Shown here: positions 11,823-25,077 of the stretch, in pieces
Layout: every line of letters begins with the position of its first letter
How positions within the stretch are numbered: the first letter of the stretch is position 1
DNA from: Talpa occidentalis
Lineage: Eukaryota > Chordata > Mammalia > Eulipotyphla > Talpidae
NCBI RefSeq assembly: GCF_014898055.3
Contig: NW_023602073.1
Location: forward strand, 20,011,784 to 20,075,783
Direction: 5' to 3'
Length of the DNA stretch: 64,000 bases
Notes under the pieces: generated by a model
Told to the model about the DNA's origin: nothing
The model's database searches: none
The model's input: only the letters and a program-made list of their open reading frames with translations
Program-made: the position numbers and the translations under genes

Positions 11823-12755
11823 ATGGCTAATTTCACTATGAGTGGGTTTGTTCTGATGGGATTTTCTGCCAAGCCTGAGCTGGAACTCTTCCATGCTTCT
11901 CTGTTCTTGGTTTTATACATGGTGGCAGTAATTGGCAACGTACTCATTATCACTGCAGTTTCCATGGACAACAGTCTCCATTCCCCTATGTATTTCTTTC
12001 TGAAACATCTCTCCTTTCTGGACCTGTGCTACATTTCCGTGACTGTGCCAAGGGCCATTTACACCTCTTTCATGCATAGTGGCTACATTTCCTTCGGGGA
12101 ATGCGTAGTGCAGAGTTTTTCTTTCATTCTTTTTAGTGCCGCTGAGCTGTCCATGCTCACATTGATGTCTTATGATCGCTACGTGGCCATCTGCCTTCCA
12201 CTGCACTACGAAATCATCATGGATGTCAACAAATGTGTTCACAGTGTCCTAGGCGTCTGGATCAGTGGGATCATAACTGGAATCATGCACTCAGCTGCTA
12301 CTTTCTCCATGCACTTCTGTGGTTCCCATATCATTCACCAGTTCTTCTGTGACATCCCCCAGCTCCTGAAACTCTCTTGTTCTAGTGAGTTCATCAGTGA
12401 TATTGGAGTCATTGGCTTCTTGATTGTTATGGCCTTTCTTTGCATCACCTTTATTGGACTGTCCTACACAAAGATATTCTCTACTGTGCTGAGGATGCCA
12501 TCTGCTGAGGGCAGAGCTAAAGCTTTTTCCACTTGCCTTCCTCACCTCGCTGTTGTCATTTTGTTCATGTCCAGTAGTGGCTTTGAGTATCTCAGGCCAC
12601 CTTCTGACTCCCCAAGTGCTCTGGACATTTTTCTCACTATTATGTACACAGTTGTACCCCCAACACTCAACCCAATGATCTACAGCCTGAGAAATAAAGC
12701 CATGAAGGCAGCTTTAAGAAAGGTTTTCCAAAGAAGAAAAGCTGATGTCTTTTGA
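11823..12755 (+). CDS. OR-B: olfactory receptor, OR14-like, intact
   Basis: Odorant-receptor GPCR of 310 residues in one uninterrupted exon, the usual OR length. The N-terminus carries an N-glycosylation site (NFT, residues 3-5). TM1 has GN at 38-39, PMYFFL is at 55-60, the conserved loop-1 cysteine is C94, and DRY is D118-R119-Y120 in MSYDRYVAICLPL. Second-loop cysteines are C166, C176 and C186. KAFSTC (233-238) lies in TM6 and NPMIY (283-287) in TM7. The start is chosen because it matches the MANFTMSGF N-terminus of C and D and follows the splice acceptor by 26 bases. Residue 110 in TM3 (serine here) differs among the paralogs. Transcription is presumably from a distal first exon (candidate at 7600-7945). 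Confidence 0.96.
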   Translation: MANFTMSGFVLMGFSAKPELELFHASLFLVLYMVAVIGNVLIITAVSMDNSLHSPMYFFLKHLSFLDLCYISVTVPRAIYTSFMHSGYISFGECVVQSFSFILFSAAELSMLTLMSYDRYVAICLPLHYEIIMDVNKCVHSVLGVWISGIITGIMHSAATFSMHFCGSHIIHQFFCDIPQLLKLSCSSEFISDIGVIGFLIVMAFLCITFIGLSYTKIFSTVLRMPSAEGRAKAFSTCLPHLAVVILFMSSSGFEYLRPPSDSPSALDIFLTIMYTVVPPTLNPMIYSLRNKAMKAALRKVFQRRKADVF

Positions 12756-14246
12756 TGAGGCCCATGTATTAATTTTTGTGTGAGAGAAAAGTTCAAAATA
12801 CATTGGCAAACCATAGACTTAAGTAAATACATATAAGTTAAAATGAAATGAGTTTCTGAAAAAATCAAGAGTAAGGACTCAAGGCTGGGAACAACTTCCA
12901 GGTATTTCTGGAAAATCTGGCCAAACTTTGAGACTTTCAATGAGGATTTTACACAATTTGCAAGGGTATGGGCGAGTGTTTGGTTAATGCCCTTATCTTA
13001 TGTTCTCTATGCATTGAGGAAGACAGGTAAGGTTGCTCAAGTTTTTCCTATACCATTTATTGAAGAAATCCTATTAAAGGATTTCTTTTCAAGGAACTGG
13101 GAGTTTTAGCCCTGCAATAACCTGCAGTCTGTCTTTTTTGAAGTCAGTGATTTATCCATAGGGAGCTGTTTTCACCATGCTGCTTTTTTCACATAGAACA
13201 TTTATCCTCACACAATTTCAGGTCCAGGCCAGCTGAATCTTAACTCTGGCTTTGTACCCCTTAGCTGGGGGCTAGGAAGGGGGACACAAATTATTAATTT
13301 AGGTTAATGGAATATAACTCAGTCAAGCAAGAATTTAAAGCTAAATACAGAAATGAGCTTAGTGAAAGTTGTCATAGTATGTGCTTTCTGAGTAACACAA
13401 ATATTCACCCATGTCATTTATAAACATTATTCATGCAAACTCAGTAGATTAAAATCTCTTTCCACACAGCTGCTCTTTTCATTTGTTCTGATCCCAACAA
13501 AAGAAAAGATCTGCACTCACATAGCCCCCAAATTCTTTGAGCTGAAAATAACATCTCCAAATTGAAAGCATTGAAAGAACTTAAAGATTCCATTAAATGC
13601 AATCTTCTTTTAAATTATACTGTAAGAAGCGTCAGCAGTACACCATGGTTTGCTCAAAATTTTGGGATTTCAAAATTGAGAGTCCTGTCCTTCCAATATA
13701 TTTTTTTCATTCTCCCAGAGTATTCCATATAATAGTTTATACTTTCAAGCATTTAACAGAGTTTTTGATGAACCTAGAGATATAGCTTAATTTTCTTCCA
13801 AAAATATGTCACCATGAGTCAGATAATGTTATAAACTTCAGAAGCTGTAAGGTGATTCTAGCTCAATTGTTTAGTTTCCCAAAATATAAACATTTAAATA
13901 TTAGCTATTAAGTAGAATACAGCACACATTTATTTTCAAAAGTTTTAACATATATTTTCCATTTGATCTTAATAACCATCTTTGGTAATAAAAGCCAACT
14001 AAAAGTTTGGTGATTTGACTTCAGAAACCCAATTGGTTGGATATTCTTATGAAGTGAAATAATAAGGGACAATACATGACAATATGTCAAAGTTTATTTT
14101 TTTCTGTTCTATTGTTAGGCTTACAGCAGTTAGAAAATTTTTAGTGATGATTTCACTTACTACAACTGAAAATAAGTATAGGACAAAATCCTAGATGTGT
14201 TATTGATGCTCCTTTAATTCGCATTATTATGAATATCTTTTCTTAT
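12756..14246. other. OR-B 3' flank, no gene
   Basis: Non-coding flank alignable with the sequence after the other OR stops (for example AAGGACTCAAGGCTGGGAAC near 12874 against 26530). No OR relic of the 1205 type was seen here. Small open frames show no motif. Confidence 0.6.
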
Positions 14247-14635
14247 TTTTCTTTTTTTTTTTGAGATAATATTGGTCGACAGCTTTGTTTAAGTTTCAGG
14301 AACACAGCTTCACACTTGATATCATATATACCACACTGATAACACCTCCAGAGGTTTAATTATCATCCAGCATCATTGAATACACACTCTCCCCAACATA
14401 ACCTGCATTCCCCTTCCCCTGCATAACCAATCTTCTGTAGTCTTGAAATAAGGGGTTTGTTTGTATGTGTTCAATGACTTTGTTTCTCTATATTCCACCT
14501 AGACTGAAATCATACAGTGTTTATCTTTCTTTCTCTGAGTTGTTTCGCTTAGCATAATCCCTTTAAGTTCCTTCCTGTTGCTGCAAATGATAGCACTTCA
14601 ACTTTTAAATGTCTAAATAATATTCCTATATGTGT

Positions 14636-14683
14636 GTGCATATACATATATATATATATATATACATACACACATATATAATT
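14636..14683. repeat. (TA)n/(CA)n simple repeat
   Basis: Alternating TATATA core with CATACACACA edges inside the antisense L1. Confidence 0.85.
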
Positions 14684-14948
14684 TATCCATCATTCACTGA
14701 TAGGCATTTATATTCTTATCTGGTAGCTGTGTAAATAGTGCTGGATCAACATAGAGATGCGTCTATCTTTTCAAATAGTGTGCTAATCTTCTTTGATTGA
14801 AACCAACTGTTAGATTTCTGGATCATACACAAGATCTATGTTTCATTTTTGAGGAACTTACATATTATTTTACATAGTAGTTATACCAATATAGCAGTGT
14901 ACTTGAATTCCCCTTTCTCTGTCTCTTTTCCAACACCTACTCTTTCTT

Positions 14949-15224
14949 TTTCTTTTTTTAAAGATTTATTTTCTGTATTTATGCATACAAGAACTGGGGT
15001 GTACGTTAGAGATGGGAGGGATGAGAGGATACACCAGAGACAGAGTGGAGAGCAGAGCAGGCAGATCTACTGAAGTACACTGCTGAGGGGAGCAGTGGGT
15101 GAGTCAGGAGAGGTCTGCTGCTCCATTTGGGTTAGCTCCCTGGCTGGGGATAGAACTCATGCTGCAGTGGCTGTGGTTAGCTTCATAATGCCAAGACTTA
15201 ACCCCTCGTGCCACCAGGGAGTCC
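14949..15224 (-). repeat. tRNA-derived SINE, older type
   Basis: Antisense copy nested in the L1. Imperfect target-site duplication CAACACCTACTCTTTCTT at 14931-14948 and 15225-15242 (one mismatch). Confidence 0.9.
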
Positions 15225-16194
15225 CAACACCTATTCTTTCTTGTCTTCTGTGAATAACTATTCTCCCAGTTGTGAAGTGAGACATCATGTGGTTTTTTGA
15301 TGTACATTTCTCACAAAATAATTGAATATCTTTTCATGAGTTTATTGGTTATAGAAGAAGAGCTTATTCAGATCATGTGGTCATTTTTGTTGTTATTGAA
15401 CTGTATGAGTTAATTATTTCTTTTGGATATTAATTCCATGTGTGATATATGGTCTGTAAATATCTTCTCCCATTCAGGAGGTCACCTTTTTCTTCTGCTG
15501 ATGGCTTCTTGCATTGTCCAGAAGTTCTTTAGTTTGATGTAGTCCCATTTGTTTTTGTTCCCCTTGATATTGGATTCCAGTCCCCATAGTCATCTGTAAG
15601 GCCTTTGTCAATAAATTTGTTGTTTATTTTTCCTTTATGTTTCCTTTCAGGTATGTTGTGGTTTCAATTTATGACTAAGGTTGATGTCAAAGGGTTTATA
15701 TAAAGAGTTTTATCCCCATGTATTTTTGAGACTATAGGCTATACTTAAAGTTTTTAATCCATTTTGAATGCAGTTTTGTGTATGGGGTAATATCATAGTA
15801 TAATTAGATTCTTTTGCAGATGGATGTTTAGTTTTACCAATACCATTTATTGAAGGCATTTTCCTCTTTTCATTTGCATGTTTTTGTCATATATTACCTA
15901 GTGATATAAGGGTGTATATATTTATGAGCTCTGGAAGTTTTTCCTTTGATTCTTGTGCCTTTTATTATTCTAGTATCACACTGTTTTGATTACTAAATTT
16001 TTCTTAGTATTGTTTGAGATTAGAGGGGTGATACCTCCATTTTCATTTTCCCCCTTCAGTGTTACATTGGTTATGCATGGTATTTGTGATTCTCTACAAA
16101 TTTTATTTGTTCAATTTCGTGGTTAAATAGCATTGAAATTTTGATAGGAATTACATTGAATGAATGTATGACTTGAGTCAAGATGAACCTTTTA

Positions 16195-18040
16195 AACAAT
16201 GTCAAAATTCTTGAATGAAGAAACACTTGGGCACTTATATGTCATTGGGAAAACCAACATAAGGATACAAGGTATCCAAAAAGGGGAGATAGAGAGATGG
16301 GAAGAGAACTTATTCAGAAAATATAGAGGAAAACTTGCTAAGCCTGGGAAAGGAAGTAAATATATGTCTTCATAAAGCTAAAAGAATACCTGGTTATCTG
16401 AATGTAGTGAGAGCTACACTGAAACACATATTCATGAAGCTATTAAGAGTTCATGACAAAGAAACAATAATAAGTGTGGTCAGGGAAAGAAACTAGTAGC
16501 TTATTAAGGAAATCCCATCAGGTTGCCAATAGACTTCTCAGAGAAAACCCTGCAGACAACAAGAAAACGGAACAACATATTCAAAATACTTCACAAAATA
16601 AAAATTGTCATCTAAGAATATAATATTTTCCACTCTCCTACAGATGCATGGGAAAAATAAAGCACTTCCCAGACAAACAGAAGCTAAGGGACTTTTCCAA
16701 CACCATACATCTCCTACAAGAGATATTAAAAGGGGTTCTCCTACCTACGTTGAAGAAAAAAACCCTACAAAAACTGAATAAAGAATCAGACAGGTCCAAA
16801 ATAATAAAGACAAAATGCTAATAAAAAAACTTCATATATCAATAATCATCTAAATCTTAACTGACTGATTCATTAATTGCAAAGCACAAAGTGGTTGGAT
16901 GGATCAGAACAAAACACAACTTTCTGTTGTCTCCTGAAGGCTCATCAGAGTTTCAAAGATAAACATAGACTCTGAATAAAAGTTGGTAAACAACTCTAGA
17001 AACAATGAATGCTTAAGAAGGGAGAGGCAACCATAATTATATCAGATTAAATAGTCTTTTAGATAAAAATATTAATAAGAGACAGAGATGCACATTATGT
17101 ATGATTAAGGGATCATTATATCAGGAATACATAAAGCTCATCTTTCTCTCACTCTATGTCTATATACATACCACATGAAGGAGCAGCAAAATATAAAATA
17201 CAACTACTATCAAATTGGAAATCAGATGTTCGTGGCAACAAAACAGTAGTAGGAGACTCAACATCTCACTATCACCATTGGAAAATTATTTACATAATAT
17301 ATAACTGAAATGATTAATTTCCACATATATAAAAAACTCCTACAACTCATGCAATTCAACAACAAAGTGCCAAATACCCCAATTAAAAAATGGGCAGCAG
17401 ATATGAAGAGACAATTAGCTAAAGTGCATATTAAGAAAGGCAAAAGCAAATAAAAAAATGTCACCATTACTCCTAATAAGCGAATTGTTGATTAAAACTA
17501 CAGAGAGATACTACCTCACACCTGTGAGAATGGCATATAGCAAAGATCCCAACAACATGTGTAGGAGAGGATGAACCCTATATATTATTGGTTGGAATGT
17601 GAGCTTGTGAAACCATAGGGATAGAAATTTGTATTTACCTTAAATATTAAAAGTGTATGAGACCCAGAAATTCTACTCTTGGGCATATATCCACAGATTA
17701 TGAAACCACCAACAAAAGCAGCCCACATTTTCTACAATATTGATAGCAGCGTTATTTATAATTGGTAGGACATGAACACAGTCTAAATCACCTCCAATGG
17801 ATGAATTGATGTGGTCCATATTACATATTCTCAGGGAAGAATGAAATGCAGTAATTTCCAACAAAATAGAAAATCCAGGACATCAACAAACATCTTGAGG
17901 TATCTGATGTTAATGAGAGTATGGAAGGGAGAGATAGGGGACACAAAGGATGGTGTGGAGGGGAAATAAAAGAGTAAAAGATTCAGTGCACTAATCTTGG
18001 AACTGCCCTGTAATTTTGAGATTTCTTTTTAAAATAAAAA
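16195..18040 (+). repeat. Old sense L1/HAL1-like element
   Basis: Resembles an L1 ORF1 C-terminal region (CTTCCCAGACAAACAGAAGC at 16665) followed by ORF2-like and 3' end sequence (CCTGTGAGAATGGCATATAG at 17521; ATTCTACTCTTGGGCATATA at 17669). The apparent absence of most of ORF2 is the layout expected of a HAL1 element, but a rearranged L1 would look the same. Stops throughout. Confidence 0.65.
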
Positions 18041-18564
18041 AATAGTTGTATAGGACATAAAGTCATAATTGTATTTTGATTGCATTCCTCTAGATAAGCC
18101 TGTTTAATGCATGGATTTTGTTTTGAAAATGTCAATATAAGTGGATATTTTTTTCTTTGCTCCTTTAACTACATGAACACACAATTCTATAAAAACAAAT
18201 CTATATAATGCATTGTTAAGTTTAAAAGATATGGAAAAGCAATATATTTGCCAATGATAACACTAAGATAGTGACTGGAAGCAAAGCATATGAGGCTAGG
18301 GAAATAATGGTAAATTGAATCAACAAGAACAAAGGAAAAGTACCACAAATGACAAGTAAAATGACTATAACAAAAGCTATACATGTCTGCATGGTCTCCA
18401 TTTAAAATGTCCATAATTATGTAAATTAATATGTATAATAACACATTGCTGATATGTCAATATTGATTGAACGCACACACACAGATGTACCACAAATTGA
18501 GTTGGTATAAATATGAACCTGTCTTAGTGTTAAGAAACATATGTGTATATGGTAAATCCTTCAT
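18041..18564. other. No feature recognised
   Basis: AT-rich unique-looking sequence. An antisense open frame at 18187-18444 is low-complexity and has no motif. Confidence 0.5.
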
Positions 18565-19300
18565 CAGTCTGTGATAAAGTGATATAATTAGAAATATACA
18601 CTTGGTTTTTATCCTCTGTTCCTGTCACAGCTTGCCAAAACCCATGTAGTTCCCTGAGTGGCAGGGGTAAGAAGAACATCTTGTTATTCATAAGTCCTTT
18701 TCAAACTCATTACACTTTATGGTGACCATGGGACTCAATGGTGGTTGTTTGTGAGAGAACCAACCATCTGATTATAACATTGAAACACTGAGCTCTACCC
18801 CTGGCTTCCAAAGAGGGGAAAGGTATTGAAGGTTGTATTAATTGACAATAACCAATAATTTAATTAGCTCTGTCTATGTGATGTGGCCACCAAAGAAACT
18901 TAAATAGCTGAGATTAAGGGAGTTCTGGGTTGTGGAACCCAAGGAAGTGCTAGAAAAGTGGTCTGACAAGGAAGGCAAGTGAAATCTGCTCTCCTTCCTA
19001 AATCTTGTCCTGCATCACTTACATTTTTGATTTATATTCTTTCTAACAAACTACCCATAGTTAGAAAGAGAATATTCTGAGTCTGTGAGCTGCTCTAGAA
19101 AGTTATTGAATGGGAAGGAGTGGAACCCCCAATAATAGCTAGTAGATCAGAAATACAGGGACACTCAGGTAGTGTGTGGTTGAGGCATTCTCATGGGAGG
19201 GAATGGTAACGTGCAGGGCCTGATTCTATGTCAGGCTTAAGTGTTGTGAAAGTGTTGAGGAAAAAGGATACCAAATATCAGGTGTCAGATATGTGAATAA
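18565..19300. repeat. Ancient LTR-like repeat
   Basis: Moderately GC-rich block with features I associate with an old mammalian non-coding LTR family: CACCAAAGAAACTTAAATAG with AGTTCTGGGTTGTGGAACCC, a run leading to TTTATATTCTTTCTAACAAA, then GAGCTGCTCTAGAAAGTTAT and GTGGAACCCCCAATAATAGC. No viral coding sequence is present. The family name is not assigned. Confidence 0.5.
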
Positions 19301-19330
19301 AAAGAGAGAGGAAAAATTAATAAAGAAATC

Positions 19331-19600
19331 GGGCCTCCCTGGTGGCACAAGGGGTTAAGCACCCTGCTCTATGAAGCAATCCGCGGCCTCTGCAGCAGGA
19401 GTTCAATACCTGGCCAGAGAGAAACCCACATGGTGCAGCAGACCTCTCCTGTCTCTCCCACTACTCCCCTCAGCAGTGTATTTCGGTCGGTCTGCCTGTT
19501 CTGTTCCCCACTCTATCTCTGGTGAATCCTCTCACCCTCCACATCTCTGGCCTGTACCCCAGCTCTTCTATGCATAAATAAATACATCTTTAAGAAAAAT
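19331..19600 (+). repeat. tRNA-derived SINE, older type
   Basis: Sense copy starting GGGCCTCCCTGGTGGCACAA, with A-box, weak B-box (GAGTTCAATACC), TGGTGAATCCTCTCACCCTC and an AATAAATACATCTTT tail. A target-site duplication could not be delimited. Confidence 0.88.
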
Positions 19601-20379
19601 AACTTCATAAAAGTGCAGAAGTCATTACAAATGTAAAAAGCTACATTAGAAAATATTCACTAAAATTCAATAAATGTATGCAGTAAGGGGTGAATGGAGG
19701 GTCAGCATGACATATAGAAAAGAAAAATAAAATGGCAGAATAATATAATCATGTTGTTAATGGCAACATGAATGTGCTAAATAATGTGATGGCAATGTTA
19801 TTAGAATTAATTAATAAACCCACAAATATACTCTTTGTCGGAGATGGATTATTTAGATTTGTATGTGATATGATAACTGAATAGCTAAATGTGTTAGAAT
19901 GAAATCCTGTGCTTACCTCATATATTTGACAACAATAATCACAAAATGGATTAAAGAGCAGATTGTAAGGCCTAAAGTTATAAAACAATGGAATATGTAA
20001 AGGTAAATCTGTGTGAATTTGAAATTGTTAATAGGTTTTGTCAAATATTAGACAAAAATCGTGAGTATAAAATAAAAAATAAATGAGATTTTATCACATT
20101 AAAAACATGTTTCTAAGACTCACATCAAGTAACAAGATACATTATACAGTATGGGAAATACTGTTCCTCAGTTTAACTGAAAGGATACTTATTGTTAATA
20201 TCAATACAAATCAAAAAGGTATAAACTCTCCTTTTTAGATAATGAGGATGTGTATTAGATATAATATTACCACGTATAAATTAAATCAATGACTTGCTAA
20301 TGCATTTAATAGAATTGAATCAATACTGTTTTTTGGATATTCTTGAATCAAGCACACAAATTATATTTTTCAATAATTT
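19601..20379. other. OR-B to OR-C spacer, no gene
   Basis: AT-rich non-coding sequence; the right part is alignable with 7270-7600 and 56280-56800. Nothing further seen. Confidence 0.5.
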
Positions 20380-21109
20380 GATCTCATATCCTCTAATAAG
20401 CTGAAGGTCCAGGCAACTATGAATGATTATTAATTCAAGTCAGCAGAAAAATACTCTGCAGAAACAATCAATATAATTACAAGTTTTGGTCCCAAGATAT
20501 TTACCAAGAACACCAAATACCCACAGCACCCACAAACTCTGCCAACACCAAAGAGGCTTAATTGTCTAAACTCCAGTGGCCAAAGAAGGGTTGAAATGGG
20601 CTTATTTTTTTCTCTACAGCTCAGATTTCTCTGAATGTGACTGAATTTAGAGGCAGGATTTTGTGCTAATGTAAGCCGCTCACACTGACAGCTTCTCCTT
20701 CTATTGAGAGAATATATTCCTGAAAATGTTCTGCTGAGTTTCCTTAGTTTCTAAAAACAATAGATAATATATAATAAAGAAATATATATATATATATATA
20801 AATTAGTGATTTGAGTGCATGAGAGAAGTAGCCATTGTTATTTGACTTGTAAAATATGAAATAATATGTTTGTGCCTTGATTATTTTAATGGAAATGAGG
20901 AATCTAGGAGAGAACATTGTAAACTCCTTATATTCCAGAATCAATTTATGGAATGCAATTGCCACCTCCATAGCAATGCCTTTCTTTACAAAACCTTCAC
21001 AGAAGTAATTCAGCGTGAATGTGTGATGGGATGATACTATCTGATATCCCTTGTGTTTATACTATTCATTGACCCTTACAATAGTGACTTATGAAAAATG
21101 GGAGATGCT
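20380..21109 (+). promoter_or_regulatory. Conserved upstream block of OR-C; donor GT changed to CT
   Basis: Copy of the block described at 7600. At the position of the candidate splice donor the sequence reads TCTG|CTGAGT (20734-20735 CT instead of GT), so the same donor cannot work here. OR-C is still fully open. Contains (TA)n at about 20782-20802. Confidence 0.45.
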
Positions 21110-22711
21110 TTCTACATCTGAAATCACAGATAAATTTTTCAAATAAGTAAAGAAATTTGAGAAAGAATCAAAGATTTTATCTATCATTTTTCTTCTTCAA
21201 AAAGTTAAGACTAAAAAAGAAATCATAAAGATTGAAATAGCATGATAAAGGACCATGTCTTCTTATCCATATCAGGTCATCCAGCCTCTGAGTTCTTCTA
21301 ATTCTTCAGGGGAAATTCTTACATAAGGAAAATTCAAGAACATTCTGGAATGAACATGTCAAATGCCAATTTTTAAGAAATACATATGAAGAGGACTTGC
21401 AAAAAATTAACTGGTAAGAATAATTAAATATATCTTAATACATTTAGGGAAGACTTTTGTTTAATAACATTGTATATCTAAATTTTAAACATTAATTTTA
21501 ATATCATTAATATTCATTTAATGCTATGATAGCGGTAATACATTTCAATGCTGCCTTTTGTTATTCAACTGTTATTAAGTTGGAAACAATGATATAATAG
21601 AATTAATGATGCAAAATTCTGCATGTGCACAGAAATTAAAAATGTCTTTGAAGAATGGAAGTTATCATCTTTATGTCTTATTTAAAATAATATGTAATAA
21701 AGGAAGATATGAAATAATATCTAAGAACTAACAAAAGAGGCACCTTAAGTCCCTTCAGTTTTTCCCAGTTTTTCCCTCTTCTCCACTTGCTATCACGGAT
21801 AATTATGGCCACATTATATTAAGTATCATTTATATATTTATAATTCATAAGGTAACAAAGTTATTTTCCACAGCTAACATGCAGCTCATTGGGATATATA
21901 TAAATTATACTTAAGTATATATTCTAATATAGGTAAGCTTAAATATAATTTTTTGGGTTGAAAAAATGTAAAGTTTTAAAGATGTAAATAAAAACTGCCT
22001 TTAATTTCAATATATTACTACCATATAAATTATTACTAGTAGATTTAAATTAATGGAAAAACCAAATACTTTAAATCAAGCAATATTTTCATGAATGTGG
22101 AATTAAGTCTTTTTTGTTGGTTTCCTTCAAGAAAAATAAGAAAAAAAAAAGTGAAAAAAGCAGCATTCTCCAAACATGTAAACATGGAAATCCTGGAGAC
22201 TTCTGAAACGTTCCCTGCTAAGTTTCAATTACAAGAGAAAATACCTCGGTGTGCCAATGTGTCAGGATAGTCTCTAGAAATGACAGGTATCATCTTCATA
22301 GTCTCCCTTCTATGTTGTCTAAACCAAAATTACTTTAATTTAACAGTATTTTTATATTCTATTGGAACACACACATAAACACACACAAACACAGAGCAAG
22401 GTTGAATACATTTTCAAATAAGTTTTGCCTGATATGTGCAAGAAACTCATTTGTGCCACATCAACTCCATCAGTCTTCATCAATTTCCTCATAAAATCAC
22501 ACAGTCCACTACAGAAACTAGAAGTATCATCACCCGCAGTTTCTAAGAAAATAATTACAAGTACATCCATGGAGTTCGTGCTGACAAACTAAAATGGAGG
22601 ATTGTTTTCTTATGTGTTTTGGGCTAGGTTAACAAATCTGTAAACCAGCAGTAAACACAACCATACCGTTACCATGCAGAAATAATTATTACTATTATGA
22701 ATTTTATTTCT
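21110..22711. other. OR-C upstream (putative intron), conserved between units
   Basis: Non-coding, alignable with 8331-9770 and 30200-31840. Contains a CACACACAAACAC patch near 22373-22395. Confidence 0.55.
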
Positions 22712-22976
22712 TTTTTAAAAAGATTTATATATTTATGCGTACAAGAACTGGGGCACAGGCCAGAGGTGCAGGGGTTGAGAGGATTCACCAGAGACAGAGT
22801 GGGGAGCAGACCAGGCAGATTGAAATACACTGCTGAGGGGAGCAACGGGGAGACAGGAGAGATCTGCTGCTCCATGTGGGTAGCTCCGTGGCTGTCTAGG
22901 GATAGAACTTGTGCTGAGGAGGCTGTGGATAGCTTCATAATGCTGTGCTTAACCCTTTGCACTACCAGGGAGGCCC
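22712..22976 (-). repeat. tRNA-derived SINE, older type
   Basis: Antisense copy; target-site duplication TATGAATTTTATTTCT (22696-22711) and TATGTATTTTATTTCT (22977-22992). The site is empty in units B and D. Confidence 0.9.
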
Positions 22977-23189
22977 TATGTATTTTATTTCTATATATTT
23001 TTTATTCTTTGCTTCTTCCATTTCTGTGTATTTACATATCTTGAGAACATAAAATGTATATATCTTACTTTTTGTCATCCAAATAGTGGTTAGATTCCAT
23101 TTTCAAAAAATATATCATAGATATAATTTTCAAGACCACCTAAAATATTATCACAAAAGTAATTATTCAGTTTCAGTATTTACCAGTAT

Positions 23190-24075
23190 TTTTTTTTCTG
23201 CTGCAGTAATTTTATTAATTTTTTGTGGAAACATTTTAGATAGATAGATAGATGGTCAGATATTTTAGATAGTTTGACCATTTTAGATGGTCAGATAGAT
23301 AGATAGATATGACACATATATATTTAATAAAGTACCATTGTTTTACACCCTTGTTAATTTTTTGAAAATACAGGATTTCTCGACTCAGGGGTGGCCACTG
23401 TAGCTCTCCCACCACCAAATCACCCACAGTCCTCTACTATAGCTCATTGTGTTCTCCCTCTTCCCACTGCTTTTCCCTCTCCCCTCTTTTCCTGGGTCCC
23501 CAGATCTATGGTCAGCTTTCAACTGCTAGTTTAATTAATCAATTAATTGATTGGCTTTATTTTTAAATTGTAATTGAATTATCATTATTTTACATCCTTA
23601 GTAGTGTTTTGACAGTATAGGATTTCCTCTCCCCACCAGGTATAATCACCATGGTTAGTTCTCCACCATAGTCCACTGTGCTCTTCTTCCCCCATTCCCA
23701 TGTTGTCGCCCCTCTCCTTCACACTCTCCACCCCCCATCTGAAAGCCTAATACCAATGGTCAGTTTTCAAGTTTGATTTTAAGGTTTGTCTCTGTCTGAC
23801 TCTTGGGTTTGTTCCTCCATATTTCACACAGAAGTGAAGCCATCTGGTTATCTTTTTCCTGACTTATTTTACTTAGCATAATCCCTTCCAGCTCCATTCA
23901 GGTCACCAAACAAGGTTTATTTTTTGATTGCTGAGTAATATTCCATTGTGTGTATATATATATATACCACATCTTTGATCCACTCATCTGTTTGTGGGTA
24001 CTTAAGTTGTTTCCACACCTTGACTATTGTAAATATGCACTAATAATAAATAAACATAGTTTTTAAAATACTAAT
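23190..24075 (-). repeat. Two consecutive antisense L1 3' ends with GATA repeat
   Basis: Two L1 3'UTR copies in tandem: 23320-23545 (CTCCCACCACCAAATCACCC) and 23570-24060 (continuing into ORF2 C-terminal sequence, TAATATTCCATTGTGTGT). Absent from units B and D. Confidence 0.75.
23237..23311. repeat. Interrupted (GATA)n microsatellite
   Basis: Two GATAGATAGATA runs separated by a duplicated GGTCAGATATTTTAGAT-type spacer. Likely length-variable. Confidence 0.85.
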
Positions 24076-25058
24076 TATTCATGTGTTTTATTAAAAATGT
24101 CGTTGAGGTATAAAGTTACCTGGTTTAAGATGCAGATTGTTTTAAGGGTTTTGGTAAATAATTGGCTCTTTTCCAGGAAGCATGCACAAATGTGACCATA
24201 CTACTTAATTGTTTTAGGCTTATTTTTTTTGTTTTCATGAAATAAGCATCATATTCATTATTTTTTAATATGAATTTTATTGAAGTAACATTGTTTTACA
24301 CCACTGTATGTGATTTTGGGTTCTACATTCAATTTCCTCGGATGTATGTTACAACTGGATGTCTTCATAGTTAGTAGTATTTTCTTTTTGCATTTAAACT
24401 AATGTGTTGGGACCAAAAATTATGTTTCATAGTAGTTTTTGATTTTAAGAATTTGAGTAAATGATTTTTTCAAGTGTGTATTATTTATATTTGTTTTATA
24501 AGAAACAGTGGGAAGGCCTGTTCTTGTCCATTTCCATTGGGAAATTATCATCTTTCAGGTCAATTTTTATGATATTTTAATGATAATTATTATTTATATA
24601 TCATAATTATTGCACAAGTGCTATCAGTTTTGTGAGTCATAATTTTACCCACTGAGAAAATAATTGTTTAGATAGAAGAAAAACCTTGAAGAGTTTTTCC
24701 TCTCATACGTAAGACAAAATTATAAAATTACAATATTAAAAGCACTTATAGTTGGAGTGGCATATGAAAACAGATAATGACTGAAAATGAATAGATAGCT
24801 AAAAACACTAGTAAATATGAGTGTATGAACTATATAAAAATCTTAACGTAAGTCAATCTTCAATTCTAAATACCCATTATTAAAATTATATATTTTAAAG
24901 ATATCTAATACATTTTATTACATATCTATATATTTCCTTTGATTGAAATGGGCAATATTAAGATTTGGAACCAGCTTACCCATGTTTCCATGACTGAGTC
25001 AAAGTTATTGAAAATTGCTCCTGGTGATTATTAATTTAGACAACTATTTCATATTTAT
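24076..25058. other. OR-C proximal upstream sequence
   Basis: Homologous to 10120-11770 of the B unit (without its L1) and 32080-33098 of the D unit, including the ancestral L1 tail at about 24265-24385. No gene. Confidence 0.55.
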
Positions 25059-25077
25059 GATAATGTGATAATTTCTT

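Larger units (their letters stand above)
14247..16190 (-). repeat. Antisense L1 3' half, split by a SINE
   Basis: Starts with a T-run and L1 3'UTR (AAGTTTCAGGAACACAGCTT), runs through ORF2 C-terminal and RT-distal sequence, and ends near ATTACATTGAATGAATG (about 16160). Interrupted by the SINE at 14949-15224. Many stops; inactive. Confidence 0.85.

Noticed and set aside
23237..23311. Regularly spaced short repeats like a CRISPR array
   Set aside because: Simple GATA microsatellite in a mammalian genome.
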